Assembly: GCA_018333075.1 (NCBI GenBank) | Contig: BORH01000003.1 | Coordinates: forward strand, 1 to 64,000 | Direction: 5' to 3' | Origin: Heyndrickxia sporothermodurans | GTDB lineage: Bacteria; Bacillota; Bacilli; Bacillales; Bacillaceae_C | Length of the DNA: 64,000 nucleotides | In this document: piece by piece, positions 26,300-35,782 of the stretch | Position numbering within the stretch: the first letter of the stretch is position 1 | Layout: each line of letters begins with the position of its first letter | Translations under genes and position numbers: made by a program | The notes under the pieces: model-generated | What the model was told of the DNA's origin: nothing | Databases searched by the model: none | Seen by the model: the letters and a program-made list of their open reading frames with translations, nothing else

Positions 26300-26595
26300 T
26301 CATTTCACTCCTTCAAAAATTTATAACATATTTGATTATATACCCTATTACGTTAGTATAAAACAGAGCATTTTAATAAGCATTATTCCATTTTGTGTAT
26401 ATATATAAAATAGTACCTTGTTTAACAAAATAAAATAGTTGAAAAGAACGAAAAAAACTGGGGGGAAGGAGGTATAGAATGTTTATATTTTTTGTTTAAA
26501 AAATATAAACTGCAAAGGTAAAGTCGTTCAAACTAGAAGAAGGAAAAAATGGTAATCTACTAATATTTATGAATCCGAATTAGTACTTAAAAAAG
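26300..26595. other. Intergenic stretch
   Basis: No gene. An imperfect AATATAAAC/TTTATATT-type inverted repeat lies near 26480-26512. The terminator of the gltS gene follows at 26596. Confidence 0.4.
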
Positions 26596-26623
26596 AACCG
26601 AGACAGAATTAGCTGCCTCGGTT
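26596..26623 (-). terminator. Terminator of the hutG-gltS operon
   Basis: AACCGAGACAG (26596-26606) pairs with CTGCCTCGGTT (26613-26623), one mismatch. On the minus strand it is followed by CTTTTTT. It sits eight bases past the gltS stop. Confidence 0.85.
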
Positions 26624-26630
26624 AAAATGT

Positions 26631-27821
26631 TTATTTTAGTAGGTTAATACTTGTAATGATGATTGGCATGGCAAATACATCAATAAGGAAAGCACCAACA
26701 ATTGGAACAACAAGAAATGCTTTTCTAGACGGACCAAATTGATCAGTAATAGCTGACATATTAGCCATTGCATTTGGAGTGGCACCTAAACCATGTCCAG
26801 TAAAGCCACCGACCATTACTGCTGCATCATAATTTTTGCCTAGTAGTCTAAATAATACAAATACACTTAACAGAACAATAAAAATTACTTGTACGATAAC
26901 AATAATTACCATTGGTAAAGCTAGATTTGCAACTTCCCATAGTTTTATACTCATTAATGCCATTGAAAGGAAGATTCCAAGAGTGACATCACCAATTAAG
27001 TTGATGCTTGTCATATCTACAGCTTCCTTATTAATAGCATCTAGGATATTTCTTACAATAACAGCTACAAACATTGCTCCAACATAGCTTGGAAGTACAA
27101 AGCCGGTTGCATTTGAAAAAAGATCCCCTAAGTAGGAGCCAGCAGTCATACAAAATGTAATAATGAGAATTTGTGACATGAATTTTTTAGAATCAATAGA
27201 AGATGATTCATTTGCCGCAGCGACTTCTTTCATTCCATCTAATTCAGTTGGCTGTAATTTATATTTGGTAATCAAATATTTTACAGTAGGTCCACCGACT
27301 AAACCGCCAGCTATTAACCCAAATGTTGCAGCTGCTAGACCAACAGATAGTGCGGAATGAACACCAATTTCTTCAAGTGTTCCCCCAAAGGCAGTGGCTG
27401 CACCATGTCCACCTTCCATGGATACCGCACCAACCATAATTCCCAGTAATGGTTCTAAACCGAGTACCTTTGCAAGTGAAATACCAATTAGATTTTGGCA
27501 TAGTGCAAGTACACCACAGGCAAGCCAGTAAATGATTAATAACTTTCCACCTAGCTTAACTAGTTTAAAACTTGCACCTAAACCGACTGTAGTAAAGAAG
27601 GTTAGCATGAATAGGTTTTGTAAAGAAGTATCTAAAGTAATGTTCATTATTCCAGTTTGTTTGAATACGGTTACAAGAATAGCAAATAATAGTCCGCCTA
27701 CCACTGGTGCAGGGATACAAAACTTATTTAAGAAGCTTATTTTTTTTAATATTAAACCTCCAAGCATGAGTAAAGCAACAGCTAGGAATACAGTAGTAAT
27801 TTGGTTGAATTCTAGGTTCAT
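26631..27821 (-). CDS. gltS: Sodium/glutamate symporter GltS
   Basis: A 396-residue Na+-dependent glutamate importer with about ten helices in two inverted halves. Recognisable segments are LGGLILKKI, FCIPAPVVGGLLFAI, TVGLGASFKLVK, VSMEGGHGAATAFG and the matching VGGFTGHGLGATPNAMANM in the second half; the GGHG and GHGLG loops are re-entrant. The ATG follows GGAGGA. It lies 15 bases behind hutG on the same transcript, which pairs glutamate uptake with a histidine-degradation step that yields glutamate. Confidence 0.92.
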   Translation of the reverse strand: MNLEFNQITTVFLAVALLMLGGLILKKISFLNKFCIPAPVVGGLLFAILVTVFKQTGIMNITLDTSLQNLFMLTFFTTVGLGASFKLVKLGGKLLIIYWLACGVLALCQNLIGISLAKVLGLEPLLGIMVGAVSMEGGHGAATAFGGTLEEIGVHSALSVGLAAATFGLIAGGLVGGPTVKYLITKYKLQPTELDGMKEVAAANESSSIDSKKFMSQILIITFCMTAGSYLGDLFSNATGFVLPSYVGAMFVAVIVRNILDAINKEAVDMTSINLIGDVTLGIFLSMALMSIKLWEVANLALPMVIIVIVQVIFIVLLSVFVLFRLLGKNYDAAVMVGGFTGHGLGATPNAMANMSAITDQFGPSRKAFLVVPIVGAFLIDVFAMPIIITSINLLK

Positions 27822-27836
27822 ATTAGTCCTCCAATG

Positions 27837-28799
27837 TTAGTTTGAATTTGTGTGAAAATGAATTAGGACATCATTAAGTAATTGAGCAGCCAAAGCTACT
27901 GTTTTGTTGTTTTCATCAAGTACTGGGTTTACTTCAGAAATATCGAATGAAAGGATGGTTTCTTTAGAAACGATATGTCTTATCAATGCACGTACGATTT
28001 TAGGATCAAGACCGAATGGGGAAGGGGCACTTACGCCTGGAGCGTAGGCAGAATTTATTACGTCCGTACATAAGGTTAGTATAATATAGTCTTGCTGCTC
28101 TATAAAATCGTCAATTTGTTCCAAGGCTTGATCTAAGGTTGGCAGTGATAAGTCTTCCTCGTTAATATATTTCACATGGTATTGGTTTGCCGTTTCAAAT
28201 AAAGCTTTTGTATTTCCTTGCTGTTGAATTCCAGCACATAGATAATTGCATTTACTATCCTGATCTAATATTTGCTTAAACATCGTACCAGATGAGGTTT
28301 GTTGATCATATGGCCTCATATCGAAATGTGCATCGATGTTGATGATTCCTAATTGAGCTTCTGGACCAAGAAACTTTCGTATTCCAAGGTAATGTCCGTA
28401 GAAGGTTTCATGTCCCCCTCCAATAATTATAGGAGTTACTTTGCTTTTGCACAAAGAAGCGATAGCATTTCCTAAATTTGTTTGTGCCTCTTCGAGATGA
28501 TCTTCTACGCATTTAATATTTCCTGTATCAATTATTTCTGTGTCAGCAGGTAAGTGCCAAGGCAATCGTGCTAATGCTTTCTTTATTTCATCAGGAGCTT
28601 CTGCTGCGCCCATTCTTCCTTGATTTCTCTTTACGCCGGCATCACAGTTGAACCCTAAAAGACCAAAAGTATTCGATGCTTTTTTATCTAATCTGGACAA
28701 ATCTGCTAAGCGAATTTGTTGATGGTAACGGAAGCTTAAAGGGTCATTTGTACTGTCTATTCTTCCGGTCCAATTAGTAATAGATGGTTGAATATACAT
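27837..28799 (-). CDS. hutG: Formimidoylglutamase HutG
   Basis: A 320-residue ureohydrolase that converts N-formimidoyl-L-glutamate to glutamate and formamide, the last step of this histidine route. The binuclear manganese ligands of the arginase family are visible: GGGHETFYG, NIDAHFDMRPY and LTLCTDVINSAYAPGVSAP. SFDISEVNPVLDENNKT carries the last conserved residues. The cysteine in LCTDV, where arginases have DID/DLD, fits the HutG subgroup. The ATG follows AGGAGGATCC. No other hut gene is nearby; it is paired with gltS, and a LysR gene lies upstream in the opposite direction. Confidence 0.9.
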   Translation of the reverse strand: MYIQPSITNWTGRIDSTNDPLSFRYHQQIRLADLSRLDKKASNTFGLLGFNCDAGVKRNQGRMGAAEAPDEIKKALARLPWHLPADTEIIDTGNIKCVEDHLEEAQTNLGNAIASLCKSKVTPIIIGGGHETFYGHYLGIRKFLGPEAQLGIINIDAHFDMRPYDQQTSSGTMFKQILDQDSKCNYLCAGIQQQGNTKALFETANQYHVKYINEEDLSLPTLDQALEQIDDFIEQQDYIILTLCTDVINSAYAPGVSAPSPFGLDPKIVRALIRHIVSKETILSFDISEVNPVLDENNKTVALAAQLLNDVLIHFHTNSN

Positions 28800-28940
28800 T
28801 GGATCCTCCTAAATATTCTGAATTTGTTTGATGAAGAACCTACTTTATAGGGTCCTAAATATCGTTAAGTGATGAAAAGCCTTTCATATAAAAAATTATA
28901 GGTGTGTTAATATATAATTACCAATACTTAAATTCAATAG

Positions 28941-28963
28941 ATTTATAGTTATAAGCTATAAAT
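28941..28963. promoter_or_regulatory. Candidate LysR operator between hutG and lysR
   Basis: ATTTATAG (28941-28948) and CTATAAAT (28956-28963), perfect 8-base arms with a 7-base spacer. This contains the T-N11-A pattern of LysR-type regulators. It lies in the 253-base divergent region, 90 bases before the lysR start. Confidence 0.5.
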
Positions 28964-29052
28964 AGTTTTCAAAATAGATAGGGAAATGATGGAAAAGTCG
29001 TTTCGATGGTTATCATTATAGAAAATATTATGTCTAAGGAAGGGAAAGAAAA

Positions 29053-29946
29053 ATGGATTTACGTCAGCTTAAATATTTTATAACAGTTGTTCAGGAAAAA
29101 AATTATTCGAAAGCAGCAAAAATACTCCATATCTCTCAACCATCCTTAAGCAATGCCATAATGAAATTAGAACATGAAGTGGGAATGAAGCTGTTAGAAA
29201 GGAATACTCGTGGCCTTTTCCTAACTGAAGCGGGAAACATATATTATTTGAGAGCGAAAGAACTCTTAAGAAAATTTGATAATACACTTAGAGAACTGGA
29301 TGAAATGAAAAAAGTAGGTAATGGAAAAATTTGTGTTGGTTTAATCGAATCTTCTAAGTTCTGGTTTCCTGAGGTAGTGAAGAACTTTAAAGAAACATAT
29401 CCTCCGGTCCATTTTAAGATTAGGGAAATTCTAGGTCATGACCAAGTCATTGATTCGCTTATTCATCATGATGTTCATTTCTCTATTACCAATCAGCCTA
29501 TTAATGATAAAGAGATTATTCTCACACCTATATATGAAGAAAATTTAGTGCTTCTTACACATATTGAAGATGAACTAAATAGGAAAGAATCCATTAGTCT
29601 TGAAGATTTAGCTGATAAGGATTTCATTATTAGTACAACTGGATTTCAAACGCGAGAAAATGTTTTGTACGCATTTAAAACTGAAAAAGTGAATCCTAAC
29701 ATCATGTTTGAAATTGAAAGACTAGAAACAGCATGCAGTTTGATTGAGCAGGGGCTTGGAGTCACGATATTGCCTGAAAGTTATATAAAATATACCAATC
29801 ACCCTAGCATTACTACTCATACCATAAAATCTGATTTGCTGAAAAGAACTGTTTATCTAGCAAGATTAAAGGATCGATATCTTTCACCTGCTGTATACGA
29901 TTTAATTCATATGGTTGAAAGTTTTTTTAATAGCAGTAAGCAATGA
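29053..29946 (+). CDS. LysR-type transcriptional regulator
   Basis: A 297-residue regulator. The N-terminal winged HTH is MDLRQLKYFITVVQEKNYSK…ILHISQPSLSNAIMKLEHEV (residues 1-46). The effector-binding domain follows (about 90-295), with GVTILPESYI near the end. The ATG follows AAGGGAAAGAAAA. It is divergent from hutG-gltS, so it likely activates that operon in response to histidine breakdown intermediates or glutamate. The target is inferred from position. Confidence 0.9.
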   Translation: MDLRQLKYFITVVQEKNYSKAAKILHISQPSLSNAIMKLEHEVGMKLLERNTRGLFLTEAGNIYYLRAKELLRKFDNTLRELDEMKKVGNGKICVGLIESSKFWFPEVVKNFKETYPPVHFKIREILGHDQVIDSLIHHDVHFSITNQPINDKEIILTPIYEENLVLLTHIEDELNRKESISLEDLADKDFIISTTGFQTRENVLYAFKTEKVNPNIMFEIERLETACSLIEQGLGVTILPESYIKYTNHPSITTHTIKSDLLKRTVYLARLKDRYLSPAVYDLIHMVESFFNSSKQ

Positions 29947-29971
29947 GGGGCATCCGTTAATTGGATGCCCC
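29947..29971 (+). terminator. Terminator of the lysR gene
   Basis: GGGGCATCC (29947-29955) and GGATGCCCC (29963-29971), perfect 9-base arms, followed by ATTTTGTATTTT. Confidence 0.8.
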
Positions 29972-30164
29972 ATTTTGTATTTTATTACCAACTAATCCAT
30001 GGGTGGATATGGAAAATAAAGAAAATTCTCTTATTTATTTTTTTGTTTACCTTTAAGATTGTATCATGTACAATAAATCTCAGTAAAACATATAAGAATA
30101 GTAGGGATTACATAGACTATTATCCTTTTCATTTTACAAAACAACAACTAGGGGGAATCGACAC

Positions 30165-31742
30165 GTGAGTCGTAAACATGTTAAAACGCTTGTAGTTGCA
30201 ATGCTCAGCCTTTTACTTGTGCTCGCAGGCTGTTCATCAAAATCAACAAATAATGCAAGCTCCAATACAGGAGGAAATAAACCAGATACCTTTGTTTATG
30301 GGATCGATGGGGATCCAGGAAACGCAGTGAATGTAATCACTACAGGTGATCGCTACGGTTTAATGGAAATTAAAACAATCTACTCTCCATTGTATATGTA
30401 CAATGGTAAAGATAAAGTGAAATATTTCTTAGCAGAAAGCATGACGCCATCTTCTGACTACTTAACATACACAGCAAAGTTGAGAAAAGGTGTTAAATGG
30501 CATGATGGAAAAGATTTTACTGCTGATGACGTAGTCTTCACCTATGATCAAATGCTAAAAGAAGAAAATGGTGGATGGGCAAGAAGCCAGTTGATCTTTA
30601 ATAATAAACCAGTAAAAGTTGAAAAAGTTGATGACTATACGGTTAAGTTTATTCTTCCAGAAGTAAGCATGGGAGCAATGGAAGCATTAGGAAATATCTT
30701 CATAATGCCTAAGCATATATATGACGGAGAAAAAAATATCGCAAATAGTCCTAAGAATGCTACACCAGTCGGAACAGGACCTTACAAATTTAAAGAGTAT
30801 AAAGCCGGAGAAAGTGTTACATTTGAAAAAAATGCTGACTATTTCTTAGGTGCTCCCAAAATTTCTAAAGTGGTATATCGAATTATTATGGATGCAAATA
30901 CGGCTACTATGGCATTGCAAAAAGGTGAAATAAATGCTCTTGCGATTCAGCCATCAGATGCAACAAAATTTAAAGACAGTTCTAATGTAACGTTAAAGCC
31001 TTATGATGAAGGAAGAATTGGATACTTAGCTTTTAATTTAAGCTCAAAATCAGTGCAATCAAAAGAAGTAAGAAAAGCAATTGCTTATGGAATGAACCGT
31101 GAGGAAATCAATACTGCAAGCTATGTGTCAACAGATTATTCCGAACCAGCTTATTCAGTTTTGCCTAAAACGGCTACTTACTTTACAGATAAAGTCGAAA
31201 AGCATGTATTTGATACAAAAAAAGCGAAAGAACTGTTATCAAAAGCAGGCGTATCTAATTTGAAATTAAAACTTGCTTTTATTTCAAATAATCCTATTCA
31301 GCAAAAGCAAGCAGCTGTTATTCAACAAAATTTAAAGGATGCAGGTATCAATATTGAGCTTGTAGGTATGGATGCAACTGCTTTAAGCAAGAAAATGGAA
31401 AAGGTTCAAAAAGATTTTGATATGTATCTTGGCGGTTATATTATGGGAATTGATCCAGATACATTTAATTCCTTATTTGTGACTAATGGAAATGCTAACT
31501 ATATGCACTATAGCAATAAAAAAGTCGATGAATTATTTAATCAAGGTCGAGTAGAAAAAGATGATGCTAAGCGTCAAGCGATTTATGAAGAGATTCAAAA
31601 ACTTATTATCGACGATGCTGCCTTCTATCCTCTTACTGAAAATAAACGTATCCTTGCGATTGATTCAAGAATTAAGGGAATAGAGGACGCAGGATTAGTC
31701 CCAGTTTATACATTTGAGGACATGTCCAAGCTTTCTTATTAA
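30165..31742 (+). CDS. OppA/DppA-like peptide-binding lipoprotein
   Basis: A 525-residue extracellular solute-binding protein (SBP family 5). The lipobox LAGC lies at about residues 20-23. Family signatures are LRKGVKWHDGKDFTADDVVF (about 103-122) and GTGPYKFKEYKAGESVTFEKN. It starts with GTG after AGGGGGAA. It is the first gene of a full Opp/Dpp-type importer (two permeases, two ATPases). A strong hairpin follows at once, which should make this protein more abundant than the permeases. The ligand may be di- or oligopeptides, nickel chelates or opines. Confidence 0.9.
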   Translation: MSRKHVKTLVVAMLSLLLVLAGCSSKSTNNASSNTGGNKPDTFVYGIDGDPGNAVNVITTGDRYGLMEIKTIYSPLYMYNGKDKVKYFLAESMTPSSDYLTYTAKLRKGVKWHDGKDFTADDVVFTYDQMLKEENGGWARSQLIFNNKPVKVEKVDDYTVKFILPEVSMGAMEALGNIFIMPKHIYDGEKNIANSPKNATPVGTGPYKFKEYKAGESVTFEKNADYFLGAPKISKVVYRIIMDANTATMALQKGEINALAIQPSDATKFKDSSNVTLKPYDEGRIGYLAFNLSSKSVQSKEVRKAIAYGMNREEINTASYVSTDYSEPAYSVLPKTATYFTDKVEKHVFDTKKAKELLSKAGVSNLKLKLAFISNNPIQQKQAAVIQQNLKDAGINIELVGMDATALSKKMEKVQKDFDMYLGGYIMGIDPDTFNSLFVTNGNANYMHYSNKKVDELFNQGRVEKDDAKRQAIYEEIQKLIIDDAAFYPLTENKRILAIDSRIKGIEDAGLVPVYTFEDMSKLSY

Positions 31743-31749
31743 TCGACAA

Positions 31750-31787
31750 AAAATAAAGATAAACAGCGTGCTGTTTATCTTTATTTT
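31750..31787 (+). terminator. Attenuating terminator between binding protein and permeases
   Basis: AAAATAAAGATAAACAGC (31750-31767) and GCTGTTTATCTTTATTTT (31770-31787) are exact complements with a T-rich right arm. Placed 8 bases after the stop of the binding protein and 102 bases before the permease, it should let only part of the transcripts continue. Confidence 0.75.
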
Positions 31788-31888
31788 TAGTTCAAATTTA
31801 ATAAAAATTTATGGGATAAAGAGTTATCTTGTAAATTGCGAAAAAAATTTTGGTTTTTTAATGGGGAAAAGGAAGGAGCAGTGTACTC

Positions 31889-32845
31889 TTGTTCAAATAT
31901 ATTTTAAAAAGAATTTTGCAGGCCATTCCCTTGCTAATTATTATATCGGTTATTTGTTTTGGACTTATTCAATTAGCTCCTTACGATGCAGTGGATACAA
32001 TGACAACACCGAATATGTCAAAAGAAACAGTTGAACTCATTAAGGCAAGATACGGACTAGACCAGCCTGCATATGTTCAATATTTTTATTGGGTGAAGGG
32101 AATTTTGAGTGGGGATTGGGGTTACTCCATCATTACTCATGAAAGTATTTCAAAGGACTTATTATCAAGAATTCCAAATACAATTCTTCTTGTCCTTCCA
32201 GCATATATTCTTGCATTCATTTTATCTATTATTCTTGGACTTATTGCTGGTTCAAAAAAAGGAAAACTGGCAGATAAAATGATCGATGGTTTAAGCTCAT
32301 TTGGAATAGCGATTCCAAGCTTTTGGATGGCAATGGTTCTCGTATTTATATTCGGACACCGACTCAATATTTTTCCGATATTAGGGATGCATACGGTTGG
32401 TTTCGAGGATTCATTTTCTGATTTAATTATCCATACTATATTGCCTTGTACTGTTTTAACACTTTCCTTTATGCCAGAGCTTGTTCGTTATGTACGGTCC
32501 TCGACCATTGGACAGCTATCTGAAGATTATGTAATGGTTCAGCAGGCATATGGGGCAACATCTGTATCGATTATGTTTAAACATGTCCTTCGTAATGTAC
32601 TGCTCCCGATTATTACAATTGTTGGGATGAGTCTACCTATGTTAGTGACTGGAGCGGTAGTAACAGAAACGGTTTTCGGTTGGCCAGGGATTGGAACGTA
32701 TTTTGTTAAAGCTATTCAAAGCTTTGATTATCCTGTCGTTATGGCTATTATGCTGTTATCTTCTAGTCTAGTGATTCTTGGTAATTTAGCTTCGGATATT
32801 TTATATAGCATCGTTGATCCAAGAATTAAAGGGATGGGGGAATAG
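31889..32845 (+). CDS. OppB/DppB-like ABC permease
   Basis: A 318-residue permease with six helices. The start MFKYILKRILQAIPLLIIIS is typical of OppB. It has YGLDQPAYVQYFYWVKGILSGDWGYS and the ATPase-docking loop YVMVQQAYGATSVSIMFKHVLRNVLLP, and the C-terminal IVDPRIK is conserved. The start is TTG 31889, 12 bases after GGAAGGAG. It forms the channel with the next gene product, which starts two bases after its stop. Confidence 0.88.
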   Translation: MFKYILKRILQAIPLLIIISVICFGLIQLAPYDAVDTMTTPNMSKETVELIKARYGLDQPAYVQYFYWVKGILSGDWGYSIITHESISKDLLSRIPNTILLVLPAYILAFILSIILGLIAGSKKGKLADKMIDGLSSFGIAIPSFWMAMVLVFIFGHRLNIFPILGMHTVGFEDSFSDLIIHTILPCTVLTLSFMPELVRYVRSSTIGQLSEDYVMVQQAYGATSVSIMFKHVLRNVLLPIITIVGMSLPMLVTGAVVTETVFGWPGIGTYFVKAIQSFDYPVVMAIMLLSSSLVILGNLASDILYSIVDPRIKGMGE

Positions 32846-32847
32846 GC

Positions 32848-33702
32848 ATGAGTAGAAATAAAAATAGAAGAATTGCAAGTTTTAAAAAGGAACTTAAGAA
32901 GAATAAAACGGCAGCGTTTGCTCTAGTGTTTCTTGTTCTTATAATATTACTAGCTATTTTTGCATTTTTAATGCCATACCCTCCGAATAAGGTAGATGTA
33001 ACTCATGTTCTTCAGCCGCCTGATGGTAAGCATCTTTTTGGCACGGATGAGCTTGGACGAGACTACCTAACAAGAGCACTATATGGTGCACGAATTTCAT
33101 TAACAGTTGGCATTCTCGCTATGATTATTTCCACTAGTATTGGCGTTTTTGTAGGAACGATTAGTGGTTATTTTGGCGGACGTATTGATAATTTTCTTAT
33201 GCGAATCGTTGACATCATCTCTTCTATTCCATGGATGATTCTTGTTACTGTTGTTAGTATTTTTCTTACACCAGGTTTAAAGGCAATTGTACTCGTTATT
33301 GGACTATTTACCTGGATGAGTACTGCAAGGCTAGTTCGCGCAGAAACGCTCTCTGTTAAAGAAAGAGAATATGTTTTATATGCTAAATCATCTGGACAAT
33401 CGCTGAGAAAAATCATTTGGAAGCATATTATACCTGCTGTTTTTCCAACATTAATTATTGCTTCCTCGGTGAGCATTGCTAATGCTATCTTAATGGAATC
33501 TACATTAAGCTTTCTAGGACTTGGTATTCAACAGCCATTATCATCATGGGGAAGCATGCTACAAAATGCACAAGGAAATCTTGGGAATGCTCCATATATG
33601 GCTATTATACCAGGGCTACTCATTGTATTGACCGTTTATTCATTTAATAAAATGGGAGATATTCTTAGAGCAGTGATTGAACCGAAAACAGGTGGAAGGT
33701 AG
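32848..33702 (+). CDS. OppC/DppC-like ABC permease
   Basis: A 284-residue permease, six helices, with the OppC N-terminal extension, LFGTDELGRDYLTRALYGARISL (the conserved FGTDxLGRD motif), the docking loop YVLYAKSSGQSLRKIIWKHIIP, and SFLGLGIQQPLSSWGSML near the end. ATG 32848 follows GGGGGAATAGGC. It is part of the same transcript as the OppB-like gene. Confidence 0.9.
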   Translation: MSRNKNRRIASFKKELKKNKTAAFALVFLVLIILLAIFAFLMPYPPNKVDVTHVLQPPDGKHLFGTDELGRDYLTRALYGARISLTVGILAMIISTSIGVFVGTISGYFGGRIDNFLMRIVDIISSIPWMILVTVVSIFLTPGLKAIVLVIGLFTWMSTARLVRAETLSVKEREYVLYAKSSGQSLRKIIWKHIIPAVFPTLIIASSVSIANAILMESTLSFLGLGIQQPLSSWGSMLQNAQGNLGNAPYMAIIPGLLIVLTVYSFNKMGDILRAVIEPKTGGR

Positions 33703-33718
33703 AAGGGAGGTTCATTTA

Positions 33719-34702
33719 ATGAATCAATTACTAAAGGTTAAAAATTTACGAACCTCATTTTACGATGGTGATTTGAAAATGGAAGCGGTTCGTGGAATTG
33801 ATTTATCGGTTCAAAAGGGAGAAATACTTGGAATTGTTGGTGAATCAGGAAGCGGTAAGAGTGTTATGGTGAAATCAATTTTAGGAATGATTCCTAATAA
33901 TGCCAAATTGGATTCTGGTGAAATTAAGTTAGACGGTAAGCGAATTGACAACTTATCGAAAAAGGAACAACGTGTGATTAGAGGCCGGGATATTGCAATG
34001 ATATTCCAGGATCCGATGACAGCACTTAACCCATTGAAAAAAGCGGGAGACCATTTAATTGTAGTTTTAATGAGAGTAAGGGGAATGAAGAAAAAGGAAG
34101 CAAAATTAGAAGCTATCGAATTAATGCGGCAAGTCGGAATTCCTTCTCCAGAAAAAAGAGTGGATCAATATCCCCATGAATTTAGCGGTGGCATGAGACA
34201 AAGAGTTTTAATAGCGATGGCATTAGCCTGTAAACCGAAGCTGCTAATTGCAGATGAACCAACGACTGCTCTTGATGTGACAATACAAGCGCAAATTCTT
34301 GAACTTTTAAAAAAACTACAAAAAGAAAATGATATGTCAGTCGTATTTATCACACATGATCTTGGAGTCGTAGCGACCATTTGCAGTAGAATAGTTGTCA
34401 TGTATGCTGGAATGGTGATGGAGGAAGGATTAGCAAATGAAATCTTTTATTCTCCTAAACATCCATATACAAAAGCATTATTGAACTCAATTCCAAGTGT
34501 GGATGGGGAGAAAACGCGCTTAAAACCGATTAAAGGATCTGCCCCATCGTTGAGAAAACAGGCAAAAGGATGCCCATTTGCTGATCGATGTGAATGGGCG
34601 ATGGATAAATGCTTTTCAGAGGTACCTGAATATACAAGCTTTTCGTCTACGCAAAAATGTATGTGCTTTTTAGCAGAAGAAGGGGGAAAGCTTGATGACT
34701 AA
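33719..34702 (+). CDS. OppD-like ABC transporter ATPase
   Basis: A 327-residue ATPase. Walker A is GESGSGKSVM, the Q-loop is MIFQDPMTALNP, the signature is FSGGMRQRVLIAMA, and Walker B is LLIADEPTTALD with its glutamate. The C-terminal oligopeptide/dipeptide extension carries CPFADRCEWAMDKCF with four cysteines (an iron-sulfur-type motif of the family). ATG 33719 follows GAAGGGAGG. It overlaps the OppF-like gene by eight bases. Confidence 0.9.
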   Translation: MNQLLKVKNLRTSFYDGDLKMEAVRGIDLSVQKGEILGIVGESGSGKSVMVKSILGMIPNNAKLDSGEIKLDGKRIDNLSKKEQRVIRGRDIAMIFQDPMTALNPLKKAGDHLIVVLMRVRGMKKKEAKLEAIELMRQVGIPSPEKRVDQYPHEFSGGMRQRVLIAMALACKPKLLIADEPTTALDVTIQAQILELLKKLQKENDMSVVFITHDLGVVATICSRIVVMYAGMVMEEGLANEIFYSPKHPYTKALLNSIPSVDGEKTRLKPIKGSAPSLRKQAKGCPFADRCEWAMDKCFSEVPEYTSFSSTQKCMCFLAEEGGKLDD

Positions 34703-35675
34703 GAATCGTGAAAAGCTCATTGAAGTAAAGCATTTAAAAAAATATTTCCCGCTAAAAACATCTATGTTCAAAAAGGGAAAACAGGTAGTTAAAGCGGTCG
34801 ATGATGTTTCCTTCCATATATATAAGGGAGAAACATTTGGGCTTGTTGGTGAGTCAGGATGTGGAAAATCAACATTAGGCCGTACACTTAATCGTTTGTA
34901 TGATCCCACTGAAGGAAAGATAATTTTTGATGGGCGGGATATTGCTTCATTAGAGCAAAAAGAATTACAACCTTATCGAAAAAGAATGCAGATGATCTTT
35001 CAAGATCCCTATTCATCTCTAAATCCATATATGAATGTTGAAGAAATTATTGACGAGCCATTAGAAATTCATACGAAGCTTTCAAAAATGAAACGAAGAG
35101 AGATTATTATTGATATTCTTGAAAAAGTAGGATTACAGAAAGACGATATGGAAAAATTCCCTCATGAATTTAGTGGTGGACAACGTCAAAGAATTGGGAT
35201 TGCTCGAGCACTTGCAATTAATCCAGATTTCATTCTTTGCGATGAGGCCATATCTGCTTTAGACGTTTCCATTCAAGCTCAAGTGATAAATATGTTGGAA
35301 GATTTACAGACTGAGCTGGGACTTACCTATTTATTTGTCGCCCATGACCTGTCAATGGTCCGTCATATATCAGACAGGATTGGTGTCATGTATTTAGGGA
35401 AAATGGTAGAGATTTCACCAAGTGATGAACTATACGATAAACCTCTCCATCCTTATACCCAAGCATTATTATCTGCAATTCCAATACCTGATCCAATGAA
35501 AGCGCAAAGCAATAAGCGAGAAATTATTACAGGTGAGCTTCCAAGTCTGATTGAAATGGAAAAGGGATGTCCGTTTCGCTCAAGATGCCCACTGGCAAAA
35601 GCAATTTGTGCAGAGAAAGCACCGCAAATGAAGGAAGTTGGCAGTGAACATTTTGTAGCCTGCCATCTATATTAA
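34695..35675 (+). CDS. OppF-like ABC transporter ATPase
   Basis: A 326-residue ATPase partner of the OppD-like protein. Walker A is GESGCGKSTL, the signature is FSGGQRQRIGIARA, Walker B is FILCDEAISALD, and the C-terminal cysteine motif is CPFRSRCPLAKAIC. ATG 34695 lies in ATGACTAA, overlapping the upstream stop, with AGGGGG before it. Confidence 0.9.
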   Translation: MTKNREKLIEVKHLKKYFPLKTSMFKKGKQVVKAVDDVSFHIYKGETFGLVGESGCGKSTLGRTLNRLYDPTEGKIIFDGRDIASLEQKELQPYRKRMQMIFQDPYSSLNPYMNVEEIIDEPLEIHTKLSKMKRREIIIDILEKVGLQKDDMEKFPHEFSGGQRQRIGIARALAINPDFILCDEAISALDVSIQAQVINMLEDLQTELGLTYLFVAHDLSMVRHISDRIGVMYLGKMVEISPSDELYDKPLHPYTQALLSAIPIPDPMKAQSNKREIITGELPSLIEMEKGCPFRSRCPLAKAICAEKAPQMKEVGSEHFVACHLY

Positions 35676-35782
35676 TCTTGGACATTCTTAGAAATATAAT
35701 ATTTGAACATGTGTAAAGCCTTATTATTCCTGTAAATACACGATAAACATTTAGTATTTGCTTGAAAGGAGGAATCCTTATA

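Noticed and set aside
29965-30168. 67-codon open frame ahead of the OppA-like gene
   Set aside because: Starts inside the lysR terminator region and overlaps the ribosome binding site of the next gene; AT-rich filler.
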